A stretch of 64,000 bases of DNA from Mycolicibacterium nivoides (GTDB lineage: Bacteria; Actinomycetota; Actinomycetes; Mycobacteriales; Mycobacteriaceae). The notes under the pieces are model-generated. The model searched no databases, was not told the origin of the DNA, and was given only the letters and a program-made list of their open reading frames with translations. Location of the stretch: the NCBI RefSeq assembly GCF_003855255.1, contig NZ_CP034072.1, forward strand, positions 6,276,503-6,340,502, in the 5' to 3' direction. The first letter of the stretch is position 1, and each line of letters starts with the position of its first letter. This document shows, piece after piece, positions 8,501 through 17,410 of this stretch. Position numbers and translations under genes: made by a program.

Positions 8501-10017
8501 GAGTACTTGTTTATCAGCCCCTGCTTGTACAGCTTGCCGGTGTCGGTGCGGGGCAACTCGGCCTCGAACGAGATCGTCCGCGGGCACTTGTAGTGCGTCA
8601 GTCGCTCACGCAGCCAGCCGAGGAGTTCTTCGGCGAACTCCGGAGTGGCGTCGGCCGGGTCCACGGTCTGCACCACACCCTTGACGCTCTGCCCCATCTC
8701 GTCGTCCGGGATGCCGAACACCGCGGCGTCCATCACCTTCGGGTGGACGACGAGCATGTTCTCGGCTTCCTGCGGGTAGATGTTCACCCCGCCCGAGATG
8801 ATCATGTGGTGGCGCCGGTCGGTGAGGTACAGGTAGCCGTCCTCGTCGACATACCCGATGTCCCCCACCGTCTTCCAACCGTGCGAGTCCCGCGAGGATG
8901 CCGTCTTCTCGGCGTCGTTGAGGTACTCGAAATCGGCGCCGCCCTCGAAGAAGATCTCGCCGGCCTGACCGGGTGGGACTTCGTTGCCGTCCTCGTCGAG
9001 GATGTGGACGAGACCGTTCATCGGCTTGCCGACCGAACCCGGGTGGGTCAACCAGTCCTCGGCGAAGATCACCGTCGCCCCGATGGCCTCTGAGGAGGCG
9101 TAGTACTCGTCGACGATCGGGCCCCACCAGTCGATCATCTGCTTCTTGATCTCGACCGGGCACGGGGCGGCGGCGTGCATCACGCGCCGCAGGCTGGACA
9201 TATCGTACGAATTCCGCACGTCCTCAGGGAGTTTCAGCATCCGGGTGAACATCACCGGAACGAACTGGCCCTGGGTTACGCCGTACTTCTGGATCGCGTC
9301 GAGCGCGCCTTCGGCGTCGAATTTCTCCAGTACCACCGTGGTGATACCGGCGGCGTGGGTCTGCATGGACCACACTGACGGCGCGGTGTGATACAGCGGC
9401 GCGGGACTGAGATACACCGAGTCCGGCTGCATCCAGAAACCCACCAACGCCGACATCATGCCAGGGGTCTCCGACGGCGGCACGTGCGGCAGTTCCCGCT
9501 TGATGCCCTTGGGCCGACCGGTCGTGCCCGAGGAGTACTGCAGCAGATCCCCGTCCAGCTCGTCGTCGATCGGGGTGGCGGGCAGGTCCGCGACGGCTTC
9601 CGGGTAACGCTGCCAGCCGTCGAGCTCACCGTCGGCGATCAGCAGGACCTCCGGCAGGCCGTCGGGGAGTTCCTTGTCCAGACCGCTCAGGATGTCCTTG
9701 AGGACGGCGGAGCCGACGATGGCCTTGGCCCCGCTGTTGTCGATGATGTACGCCGCCTCGGCCGCGGTCAGATGCGTGTTGATCGGCACGTAGTACAGGC
9801 CACTGCGGCGCGCCGCCCACATCACGGTGTGGATGTGCTCGTTGTTCTCCATGAGGATCGCGACCACGTCGCCCTCTTCCAGACCGTGTCGGCGGAAGTG
9901 ATGGGCCAGGCGATTCGCGCGAGCTTCGAGCTCACCGAAGGTGACGACGGTGCCCGACGGATGGAGGATGATCGCCGGCTTCTCGGGGTTGGCCTCGGCA
10001 TGCTCGCGGATCTGCAT
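8497..10017 (-). CDS. fadD4: Acyl-CoA synthetase, FadD4-like
   Basis: AMP-binding acyl/aryl-CoA synthetase of 506 residues. It forms acyl-AMP and then acyl-CoA from a carboxylic acid. Motifs in order: YSSGTTGRPKGI (ATP P-loop, about residues 161-172), the A5-like YYASSEAIGA, GWKTVGDIGYVDEDGYLYLTD (adenine/ribose binding), and a C-terminal catalytic lysine in LPRTDTGKLYKQ. The opening MQIREHAEANPEKPA and gene order near pckA fit FadD4 (Rv0214). A perfect 13+13 palindrome sits 17 bp upstream of the ATG at 10017. It is coupled downstream to the crotonase-fold gene. Chain-length preference is unknown. Confidence 0.85.
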   Translation of the reverse strand: MQIREHAEANPEKPAIILHPSGTVVTFGELEARANRLAHHFRRHGLEEGDVVAILMENNEHIHTVMWAARRSGLYYVPINTHLTAAEAAYIIDNSGAKAIVGSAVLKDILSGLDKELPDGLPEVLLIADGELDGWQRYPEAVADLPATPIDDELDGDLLQYSSGTTGRPKGIKRELPHVPPSETPGMMSALVGFWMQPDSVYLSPAPLYHTAPSVWSMQTHAAGITTVVLEKFDAEGALDAIQKYGVTQGQFVPVMFTRMLKLPEDVRNSYDMSSLRRVMHAAAPCPVEIKKQMIDWWGPIVDEYYASSEAIGATVIFAEDWLTHPGSVGKPMNGLVHILDEDGNEVPPGQAGEIFFEGGADFEYLNDAEKTASSRDSHGWKTVGDIGYVDEDGYLYLTDRRHHMIISGGVNIYPQEAENMLVVHPKVMDAAVFGIPDDEMGQSVKGVVQTVDPADATPEFAEELLGWLRERLTHYKCPRTISFEAELPRTDTGKLYKQGLINKYS

Positions 10018-10033
10018 GAGGGCACTGTAACCG

Positions 10034-10061
10034 CCGCCACTTGACAGGTGTCAAGTGGCGG
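10034..10061. promoter_or_regulatory. Perfect palindrome upstream of the fadD4-like gene (putative operator)
   Basis: 13-bp perfect arms (CCGCCACTTGACA and its complement) separated by 2 bp. The core is ACTTGACA/TGTCAAGT. It lies 17-44 bp upstream of the acyl-CoA synthetase ATG at 10017, where a repressor would cover the promoter; no T-run follows, so a terminator is less likely. It differs from the TA.ACC-type sites of the two LmrA-like TetRs, so a different regulator probably binds it. Confidence 0.6.
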
Positions 10062-10130
10062 GTGCCGCGGGCATTCGAGCAGATCGGCCGGGCCCGGTCC
10101 GAATTGGGCACCGCGGGGTAACCCCCCCAG

Positions 10131-10715
10131 TCAGTCCGCACCGATCCCACGCAGCAGCAACATCAGGCTGGTGCAGGCGTCGTCGAGGGGCTGCAGCGAC
10201 TTCGCGCTGCGGCACTGGATGATGGCACCCTCCAGCGAGCTGACGATGAAGCTGCCGAGTGAGGCTGCAGTGGCGGCGTCAATACCCTTGGATTCGATCG
10301 ACTCCGCGATCACCCCGGACCAATCAGCAAACACCGCGGCCGAGGCCTCCCGCACCGTGAGCGCATCCGGCCCGGCTTGGGCGGCCGCCATGATGGGACA
10401 GCCCGCGGCGAAAGAGCTGTCGGCGAGGTTCTGCTTCCACCCGGCGACAAAGGCGCCGATGACGTCCTCGGCGGGCAAAGTCTGCGTCAGCTCTTGGATC
10501 CTGGCGGTGATGATTCGCCCGGCTGCGAGCGTCGCCTGCTCCATCAGTTCGGTCTTCCCTCCGGGAAAGTGCTGGTAAATCGATCCCCGAGCGGTGTTGC
10601 TGCGTTCCAGCAGATCGCTCAGACCCGTGGCGTGCACCCCGTACTCACGCATCAGCTCGATGGCGCTCTGAATGAGACGCTCGCGCGGGCCTGCCACCGC
10701 CGCCACCCTCTCCAT
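10131..10715 (-). CDS. TetR/AcrR family regulator, LmrA/YxaF-like (second copy)
   Basis: TetR repressor of 194 residues, of the same subgroup as the one at 5216-5782: HTH near residues 10-55 with RSNTARGSIYQHFPGGKTEL, then AGCPIMAAAQAG in the ligand domain. The ATG at 10715 was preferred over an upstream in-frame ATG at 10757 because the latter would place the likely operator inside the coding sequence. It is divergent from the MmpL gene at 10783, and the 67-bp gap holds two operator-like palindromes, each about 10 bp from a start codon. It therefore probably represses itself and the transporter. Confidence 0.88.
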   Translation of the reverse strand: MERVAAVAGPRERLIQSAIELMREYGVHATGLSDLLERSNTARGSIYQHFPGGKTELMEQATLAAGRIITARIQELTQTLPAEDVIGAFVAGWKQNLADSSFAAGCPIMAAAQAGPDALTVREASAAVFADWSGVIAESIESKGIDAATAASLGSFIVSSLEGAIIQCRSAKSLQPLDDACTSLMLLLRGIGAD

Positions 10716-10723
10716 CACCGAAA

Positions 10724-10739
10724 TAGACCAGTTGGTCCA
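10724..10739. promoter_or_regulatory. Putative TetR operator proximal to tetR
   Basis: Imperfect palindrome TAGACCAGTTGGTCCA, 8 bp upstream of the tetR ATG at 10715. Centre-to-centre distance to the next site is 33 bp, about three helical turns. Confidence 0.65.
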
Positions 10740-10756
10740 TCCTAGTCGACCATCCA

Positions 10757-10772
10757 TAGACCGATTGGTCTA
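10757..10772. promoter_or_regulatory. Putative TetR operator proximal to mmpL
   Basis: Near-perfect palindrome TAGACCGATTGGTCTA, 10 bp upstream of the MmpL ATG. It is the best match to the consensus shared with 5826, 5876 and 10724. Confidence 0.72.
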
Positions 10773-10782
10773 CGATGCCCAA

Positions 10783-13700
10783 ATGCACAATCTGGCGGTC
10801 TTCGGCAAACTCAGCAGGGTCTGCGCGAAGCATGCGTGGTTGATTCTCGGGGCGTGGCTGGCCCTGGCCGGCGTACTCAACCTGGCCATCCCCCAGCTGG
10901 AACGCACGGTGGCCGAGCACTCCGCGCCGTTCACTCCGGAAAGCCCGACCACCGAGACCCTGCGGCAGATGTCGCGCGACTTCGGCGTCCCCGATACCAC
11001 CGCAATCGGCAGCATCGTGGTGTCCAGTGACCGAGTCCTCAACCCGGCCGACACCGCGTACTACCGCGACCTGGTGTCGCGATTGGTGGCAGACAAGGAC
11101 GACGTCGCCTACGTGCTCGATACGTACGGCACGCCGGGGCTCGAGGGAATCGGCCTGAGCCCCGACGGGAAAGCCATCCATCTGATCGTCGCCACCACCG
11201 GCGACGTCGGCTCCACCCGCGCGCACCGGTCCACCGAGAACGTCCGCGCCGCGGTCGAGGCGCTCCCCCGGCCATCCGGGCTCGACGTGCATTTCACCGG
11301 GGCCGCACCGACCCTGTCGGATCTGTTCTCCGCCATCGACACCTCGCTGGCCATCATCACCGCGGTCTCGGTGGTGCTGATCACGCTGCTGCTGCTCGCT
11401 GTCTACCGGTCGCTGATCACCTCGATGATTCCTCTTCTCACCGTGGGTATTTCGCTGGCCGTCGCGCGCCCGGTGATATCCCTGCTGGGCGGTCATGATC
11501 TGCTGACCGTCTCGAACTTCACCATCGCCCTGGTCACCGCGATGGTGCTGGGCGCGGGGACCGACTACGGCATCTTCCTACTGGCCAACTATCACGAGGG
11601 CAGACGCCGCGGGCTGGTCGTCGACGACGCGGTTGCCCGCTCCGGTGCGCACACCGCAGGTATCGTCATCGCCTCCGCACTGACCATCGCCGGTGCCGGA
11701 ATGGCGATGATCTTCACCAAGATCGGGATGTTCCGCACCGCGGGACCCCCGATCGCACTGTCGATCGCGATAACCATGGCCGTCAGCCTGACGCTGACCC
11801 CCGCGATCATGGCGCTCTGGGGCCGACGCGGATACGCCGAACCCCGCCCCCTCGACGAACGGCGATGGCGCAAGCGCGGCGCCGCCATCATCCGTCGCGC
11901 CCCGGCGCTCGTCGCGGCATCCTTGGCGTTCCTCATCGCCATGAGCTCAGTGCTGTTTACCTTCAAACCCAACATCGACGAGAACGCCATGCAACTGCGT
12001 GCCACCGACAGCAAGCGCGGATACGAGGCCGTCTACCGCCATTGGGGTGTCAACGAGGCGGCTCCGGAGTTCATCACCATCCGGACCGACCACGACATGC
12101 GCAACACCAACGACCTCGCCGCCCTTGACCTGATCGCCATGTCCATCGGCAACGTTCCCGAGGTCGCCTACGTCCGATCGATCACCCGGCCCGAGGGAAA
12201 ACCTTTGCCCGAGACGGCCATCGGCTCCCAAACCGCGCAGGTCGGCGCCGGTCTGGCCGATGCCCACGAACGGGTCGAAGAGGCCATCCCGCAGCTGAAG
12301 CGTCTTGCCTCCGGCGTGACCCAGCTGCACGACGGCTCAGCGGATGCGGCCGCCCGGCTCCCCGAACTCACCGACGGCGCGCGGTCCCTCGTCGATTTGG
12401 CGCGCAACCTGCTCGGCACGCTGGAATCGGCCGATCGGGTGGTCGGCAACCTCTCCGGCGGGTCACTGGACGTGGTGACGGCAGTGCGCAGCATCGCCAA
12501 CGCCACCGATTCCCTGGACCGGGTGGTCGACGACATCGATTCCGCCCGAGAGCGATTGGCGGCTCCCACCGCCGCACTACATGCCGTTTTCGATCCGCTC
12601 ACCGGACCGGCACCGTCGGCGGCCTGCGCGGCGGACAGCTCATGCCTGCGCGCCAGGCAGGCCTTCGCCGACCTCAACGCGGCCACCGGAGGGCGCGCAC
12701 AGCTGGCAATCGACGGATTGACGCTCGCCGCGCCACTGGTCCCCGAAGGACCGGTGACCACAGCACTGGACACGCTGCCCGACCTGCGCGCGGCCATCAA
12801 GAAACTGCGGGCCATGCTCGATCAACTCGGTACCCGCACCCCCGAACAGACCCGTCAGGAACTGAGCCGGCTGCTGTCCGGAATCAATGAACTCACAACA
12901 GGACTGGGCCGTCTCACCTCAGGGCTGGGTCAGGTCAAGACCGGTACCGACACCATGGTCACGCTGACCACCGAACTCAGCGCGGGGCTCTCACGCGCCT
13001 CGGACTTCCTGCACCGGATGTCCGCCGACACCAGCACCGGCGCAGGGCGGGGGTTCTATCTTCCCGAGGAGGGCCGTTCCGACCGCCGCCTCACCGCCGG
13101 CGAGCAATTGCTGATCTCTCCGGATGGTCGCAGCGCCCGCATGATGGTGGTCTGGGCGGTGAACCCGTACGGTGCCGAGGCGATGGGCGCGGTGCCCGAC
13201 GTCATCGCCGCGGCGAACAATGCCGCGACGGGAACCGTGCTGGAGCACGCCCAGATCGAGTCAACCGGTCTGGCCTCGCTGTCCCAACGGCATGTCGACC
13301 AAACCTGGCGTGATTTCGCACTTTTCGGTGTCGTCGCGGTCGCGGCCGTGCTGCTGGTGCTGATCGTGATGCTGCGCAGCCTGGTGGCCCCGGTCCTGAT
13401 GATCGCCGCGGTGGTGCTGTCCTTCGGGGCAGCGGCGGGGATGTCCACCCTGATCTGGCAGCATCTGATAGGCATCAGCCTGGACTGGTCGGTGTTCCCG
13501 GTGTCGTTCATGGCACTGGTCGCGGTCGGCGCGGACTACAGCATGCTGTTCGCCGCTCGCATCCGCGAGGAATCCCACAGCGGGGTGATCAGCGGCATCA
13601 TCCGGGGATTCGGTAGCACCGGCAGCGTGATCACCACCGCCGGAGTGGTTTTCGCGATCACCATGTTCGCGTTGACCAGTGGGACGGTGCTCAACCTGGT

Positions 13701-13833
13701 GCAGATCGGGTCCACGGTCGGCATCGGGCTGCTGCTCGACATCACCGTGGTGCGGACCTACCTGGTTCCCGCCGCGATGAGCCTGCTGGGCGATCGCATG
13801 TGGTGGCCGTCCCGCGAAATGGCGCGCACGTAA
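10783..13833 (+). CDS. MmpL/RND family transporter under TetR control
   Basis: RND-superfamily inner-membrane transporter of 1016 residues, an exporter of lipids or other hydrophobic molecules driven by proton flow. Two repeated halves each have one N-terminal helix, a periplasmic loop and a five-helix bundle. The proton-relay Asp-Tyr pairs are visible as GAGTDYGIFLLANY and AVGADYSMLFAARI. The second periplasmic loop is long and helical (GLADAHERVEEAIPQLKRLA onward) and contains a C....C pair in SAACAADSSCLRAR. Start ATG 10783 is chosen because it follows the operator; a longer frame is open upstream. No mmpS partner is adjacent. Regulation by the divergent TetR is likely; the cargo is unknown. 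Confidence 0.9.
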   Translation: MHNLAVFGKLSRVCAKHAWLILGAWLALAGVLNLAIPQLERTVAEHSAPFTPESPTTETLRQMSRDFGVPDTTAIGSIVVSSDRVLNPADTAYYRDLVSRLVADKDDVAYVLDTYGTPGLEGIGLSPDGKAIHLIVATTGDVGSTRAHRSTENVRAAVEALPRPSGLDVHFTGAAPTLSDLFSAIDTSLAIITAVSVVLITLLLLAVYRSLITSMIPLLTVGISLAVARPVISLLGGHDLLTVSNFTIALVTAMVLGAGTDYGIFLLANYHEGRRRGLVVDDAVARSGAHTAGIVIASALTIAGAGMAMIFTKIGMFRTAGPPIALSIAITMAVSLTLTPAIMALWGRRGYAEPRPLDERRWRKRGAAIIRRAPALVAASLAFLIAMSSVLFTFKPNIDENAMQLRATDSKRGYEAVYRHWGVNEAAPEFITIRTDHDMRNTNDLAALDLIAMSIGNVPEVAYVRSITRPEGKPLPETAIGSQTAQVGAGLADAHERVEEAIPQLKRLASGVTQLHDGSADAAARLPELTDGARSLVDLARNLLGTLESADRVVGNLSGGSLDVVTAVRSIANATDSLDRVVDDIDSARERLAAPTAALHAVFDPLTGPAPSAACAADSSCLRARQAFADLNAATGGRAQLAIDGLTLAAPLVPEGPVTTALDTLPDLRAAIKKLRAMLDQLGTRTPEQTRQELSRLLSGINELTTGLGRLTSGLGQVKTGTDTMVTLTTELSAGLSRASDFLHRMSADTSTGAGRGFYLPEEGRSDRRLTAGEQLLISPDGRSARMMVVWAVNPYGAEAMGAVPDVIAAANNAATGTVLEHAQIESTGLASLSQRHVDQTWRDFALFGVVAVAAVLLVLIVMLRSLVAPVLMIAAVVLSFGAAAGMSTLIWQHLIGISLDWSVFPVSFMALVAVGADYSMLFAARIREESHSGVISGIIRGFGSTGSVITTAGVVFAITMFALTSGTVLNLVQIGSTVGIGLLLDITVVRTYLVPAAMSLLGDRMWWPSREMART

Positions 13834-13853
13834 AGGGTTGCCCTCCAACGCAA

Positions 13854-13886
13854 ACGCGCACCCTCGTGAATCACGAGGGTGCGCGT
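13854..13886. terminator. Bidirectional terminator between mmpL and pckA
   Basis: Perfect 16-bp inverted repeat (ACGCGCACCCTCGTGA and complement) with a tiny loop, lying 20 bp past the MmpL stop and 22 bp past the pckA stop, between convergent genes. There is no T-run, which is usual for mycobacterial hairpins. Confidence 0.8.
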
Positions 13887-13908
13887 GATGCTGACGCGTC
13901 GCGGCCGC

Positions 13909-15738
13909 TCAGGACTCTTCGGCCAGGCGGTGCTTGAGGGCGTCGAACTCGTCCTTGATGCCGGTGGGCAGCTTCTCACCGACGAACTCGAACCACTCCT
14001 CGATCAGCGGGAGCTCGGCCCGCCACTCCTCGGCGTTGACGGCCAGGGCCTCGTCCACGTCGGCGACGTCGACATCGAGCCCGGACAGGTCCAGGTCGGC
14101 GGCGGTCGGGACGATGCCGATCGGGGTGCTCTTGCCGTCGGCCTTGTGCTCGATGCGCTCGATGGCCCACTTCAGCACGCGGCTGTTCTCACCGAAGCCC
14201 GGCCACAGGAAACGGCCGTCATCGCCGCGGCGGAACCAGTTGACGAAGAACACCGCGGGCAGCTTCGACTCGTCCGCGTTCTTGCCGACGTCGATCCAAT
14301 GCTGGAAGTAGTCACCGACGTTGTAGCCCAGGAACGGCAGCATGGCCATCGGGTCGCGGCGCACGGTGCCGACCTTGCCCTCGGCGGCGGCTGTCTGCTC
14401 GGAACCAAGGGTGGCGCCGATGAACACACCGTGCTGCCAGTCGCGGGCCTGGGTCACCAGCGGGACCGTGGTCTTGCGGCGGCCGCCGAACAGGATCGCC
14501 GAGATCGGCACACCCTGCGGGTCGTCCCACTCCGGCGCCAGTGTCGGGCACTGCGAGATCGGGGTGCAGTAACGCGAGTTCGGGTGCGCGGCCTTGGATT
14601 CCGTCTCGCGCAGGAACCAGTCGTTGCCCTTCCAGTCGATCAGATGGTCGGGCTCGCCCTCCAGGCCTTCCCACCACACGTCGTTGTCGTCGGTCTTGGC
14701 CACGTTGGTGAAGACGGTGTTGCCGGCGGCGATGGTCTTCATCGCGTTGGGGTTGGAATCCCAGTTGGTGCCGGGCGCGACGCCGAAGAATCCGAACTCG
14801 GGGTTGACGGCGTAGAGGCGGCCGTCCTTGCCGAACCGCATCCAGGCGATGTCGTCACCGACGGTTTCGGCCCGCCAGCCGGGGATGGTGGGCTGCAGCA
14901 TCGCGAGGTTGGTCTTGCCACAGGCCGACGGGAACGCCGCGGCGACGAAGTAGGCCTTGTTCTCCGGGGAGATCAGCTTGACGATCAGCATGTGCTCGGC
15001 GAGCCAGCCCTCGTCGTGGGCCATCGCCGAGGCGATGCGAAGCGAGTAGCACTTCTTGCCCAGCAGCGCGTTACCGCCGTAGCCCGAGCCGAAGCTCCAG
15101 ATCTCGCGGGTCTCCGGGAAGTGGGTGATGTACTTGGTGTCGTTGCACGGCCACGGCACGTCCTTCTGGCCGGGCTCCAGCGGTGCACCGATCGAGTGCA
15201 GCGCCTTGACGAAGAAGCCGTCGTCGCCGATCTTGTCGAGCGCGGCCTGACCCATCCGGGTCATGGTGCGCATCGAGACCACGACGTACTCGGAGTCGGT
15301 GATCTCCACACCGAGCTTGGGGTCCTCGGCGTCGAGCGGACCCATGCAGAACGGCACCACCCACATGGTGCGGCCGCGCATCGAGCCGCGGTACAGGTCG
15401 GTCATGATCCCGCGCATCTTGGCGGGTTCCATCCAGTTGTTCGTGGGGCCGGCGTCGATCTCACGCTCGGAGCAGATGTAGGTGCGCGATTCCACCCGCG
15501 CGACGTCCGAGGGGTCCGACAGGGCCAGGTACGAGTTCGGCTGCTTCTCTTCGTTGAGCTTCTGGAAGGTGCCCGCCTCGACCAGGTGAGCGGCCAAGCG
15601 GTCGTACTCCTCGGCAGACCCGTCGGCGAAAACCACCCGATCGGGTTGAGTCAGCTCTGCGACCTCCTGGACCCAGGCCAGCAGACCCTGATGTTTCGTC
15701 GGTGCGGTGTCCAGACCCGGAATGGTCGCTGAGGTCAT
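13909..15738 (-). CDS. pckA: Phosphoenolpyruvate carboxykinase, GTP-dependent
   Basis: Cytosolic gluconeogenic enzyme (EC 4.1.1.32): oxaloacetate + GTP to PEP + CO2 + GDP. It is 609 residues, and the start [14 protein letters not shown] and overall sequence closely resemble M. tuberculosis PckA (Rv0211, 606 residues). Signatures include the nucleotide P-loop [13 protein letters not shown], the metal site region [13 protein letters not shown], and the guanine-binding segment [18 protein letters not shown] 15738 was selected because AGGAG lies just upstream; the frame is open to 15771. In mycobacteria this enzyme is central when growing on fatty acids or cholesterol. A CTACCC-type palindrome lies 57 bp upstream. 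Confidence 0.97.
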   Translation of the reverse strand: MTSATIPGLDTAPTKHQGLLAWVQEVAELTQPDRVVFADGSAEEYDRLAAHLVEAGTFQKLNEEKQPNSYLALSDPSDVARVESRTYICSEREIDAGPTNNWMEPAKMRGIMTDLYRGSMRGRTMWVVPFCMGPLDAEDPKLGVEITDSEYVVVSMRTMTRMGQAALDKIGDDGFFVKALHSIGAPLEPGQKDVPWPCNDTKYITHFPETREIWSFGSGYGGNALLGKKCYSLRIASAMAHDEGWLAEHMLIVKLISPENKAYFVAAAFPSACGKTNLAMLQPTIPGWRAETVGDDIAWMRFGKDGRLYAVNPEFGFFGVAPGTNWDSNPNAMKTIAAGNTVFTNVAKTDDNDVWWEGLEGEPDHLIDWKGNDWFLRETESKAAHPNSRYCTPISQCPTLAPEWDDPQGVPISAILFGGRRKTTVPLVTQARDWQHGVFIGATLGSEQTAAAEGKVGTVRRDPMAMLPFLGYNVGDYFQHWIDVGKNADESKLPAVFFVNWFRRGDDGRFLWPGFGENSRVLKWAIERIEHKADGKSTPIGIVPTAADLDLSGLDVDVADVDEALAVNAEEWRAELPLIEEWFEFVGEKLPTGIKDEFDALKHRLAEES

Positions 15739-15794
15739 CAAAATTCTCCTGCGTAGGTTTGTGGAACCCAAGCCACGTCACGACGCGGTCACGG

Positions 15795-15809
15795 CTACCC
15801 CTTGGGTAG
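15795..15809. promoter_or_regulatory. Short palindrome in the pckA upstream region
   Basis: CTACCCCTTGGGTAG, 6-bp arms with a 3-bp spacer, about 57 bp upstream of the pckA ATG. It resembles RicR/CsoR boxes in its arms, but the spacer is 3 rather than 5 bp, so its binder is uncertain. Confidence 0.35.
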
Positions 15810-15895
15810 AGGTTAACGCGGGTGACATACCCACGGTGAACCAGTGGTATGTCCGATCACTCACAGGAACGATTCAGATCAACGTTATCAGGTGG

Positions 15896-17410
15896 TTACT
15901 CGCCAGTAGCATCGCTGTTGCCGTACAGATCGGCGCGAACAGCGTTCAACGCCCGCTGTAACGGCGGGATTCGCCGGTCCCTCTGGGCCGCCGCCCGCGC
16001 GGTCGCGACGGCATGTTCACGCAGTTCGGCATCCATCGCGGCGGTCTTCTCGGCCGCCGCGGCCGCCTCGGTTTCCTCACGGGCCGCCAGCTCCGCGGTG
16101 AGCGCGGACTCCGCGGCCAGCACCCGCGTCGCGACCAGCTCCTCGACCGCCGAACGCAGCGTGGTGGTGATGTCACCGACCCAGCGATCCAGCACCGCCC
16201 GGTCGTGCAACAGCCCCCGGGTGCCGACCACCCAGACCGCCAGCAGCAGACCCACCACCGCGCCGACCACCAATCCGGCCACGGCCAGTCGCGGCGCCGC
16301 ACCCGCCAACACCCTGCTCACCGCCACCGCGACACCCAGCCCGAAGCCCGCCCCCAGAACCAGCATCAGCCGGGTCTCGAGGGTCCGGGATTTCAGTGGC
16401 GGTGACGGCAGATCGGGAACCACCGCCGGCTGAGCCGGCAATCGAGCCCCGGCCGGGGCCGAGGGCTCGAGGATCGGCAGCTCGAGTTCCGCCGCGACGC
16501 CACGCAGATGCGCGGTGACGCCTTCGTCGACATCGCCGACGACCTCGTGGGCGCGCTGCCGGACGTACTCCTCGAACGTCTCGATCCGGCGCCGGCTCAT
16601 GCCCGCGACGTCCTCCTGCAGTTCGGTGCGCACCGAATTGCACCGGTTGCGGGCGAAATAGCCCAGCTGGACCCGGGCCTGCTGCAGCTGACTACGCAAT
16701 GCGATGCTGCGCTCGGTGCGGGTCAGCCTGCGTGCCCTGGCCACCTCGGCGCGACGCTCCCGCAACACGTCCACCCGGGCCTGACGGTCGGCGCCGGACC
16801 CGTCGGCCTCATACCGGAGGATGACCGCTTCCAGTCGAGTTTCCCAGGCGCGCAGCCTATTCCGGCGAGCCACGTCGGGATCGGCCAGCTGACCGGTGAG
16901 CAGTTCGACGAGCTCGTCGAGCTGAGGCTCGCCGAGGTCGGGCGCGGCCGCCACCCCCACCCAGGGCATGCGTGCGTAGCGCGCGTCGCGCTCACTGAGG
17001 ATCTCCGCATCGGCGTCGCGCACGTCGCGCCAGTCGCGGTACGCATCGATCTTGGACACCACACCGATCACCAGGTCGGTGTATCGCGACGCCAAATCGA
17101 CCAGGGCACAATCTGATTCAGTCAGCGGGGACGCCGCCGAAACCACGAACACCACAGCTGCCGGCGCCTCGCCCGCCACCAATTCGGTGGATTCCACGAA
17201 GGTGGTCTGGGGCATCCGCTCCCGCAACGCCGCCATCACACTCGTCGATCCGGCCAGCCATGGCCCGGCGACCAGCACCGCGTCGCGAGTTTCCACTCCC
17301 GGCGAGTTCAGGCCCGGGTCGATCGCGGCCACCACGGCGTCGGCGTCGGCGATTTTCGCTTCACGCGTGCGCGCCGCTACCGGGTCTCGGGCCGTATCCA
17401 CGTCGGTCAT
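15896..17410 (-). CDS. Putative dynamin/GTPase-like membrane protein (Rv0210-like)
   Basis: Protein of 504 residues resembling M. tuberculosis Rv0210 by order and layout. N-terminal NTPase-like domain: AGPWLAGSTSV near residue 48 in the Walker A position, without the usual lysine, and VVSKIDAYRDW as a G4-like motif near residue 120. A long helical region (about 180-330, many RRxE/R segments) is followed by two transmembrane helices (around 370-415) and a helical Ala/Glu-rich tail. That resembles bacterial dynamin-like proteins. ATG overlaps the stop of the upstream partner by 4 bp (ATGA). Membrane remodelling or envelope biogenesis next to mmpL3/trmB is an inference only. Confidence 0.7.
   Translation of the reverse strand: MTDVDTARDPVAARTREAKIADADAVVAAIDPGLNSPGVETRDAVLVAGPWLAGSTSVMAALRERMPQTTFVESTELVAGEAPAAVVFVVSAASPLTESDCALVDLASRYTDLVIGVVSKIDAYRDWRDVRDADAEILSERDARYARMPWVGVAAAPDLGEPQLDELVELLTGQLADPDVARRNRLRAWETRLEAVILRYEADGSGADRQARVDVLRERRAEVARARRLTRTERSIALRSQLQQARVQLGYFARNRCNSVRTELQEDVAGMSRRRIETFEEYVRQRAHEVVGDVDEGVTAHLRGVAAELELPILEPSAPAGARLPAQPAVVPDLPSPPLKSRTLETRLMLVLGAGFGLGVAVAVSRVLAGAAPRLAVAGLVVGAVVGLLLAVWVVGTRGLLHDRAVLDRWVGDITTTLRSAVEELVATRVLAAESALTAELAAREETEAAAAAEKTAAMDAELREHAVATARAAAQRDRRIPPLQRALNAVRADLYGNSDATGE

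Noticed and set aside
13879..15732. A 617-codon + strand frame opposite pckA
   Set aside because: Antisense shadow of pckA with no recognisable motif.
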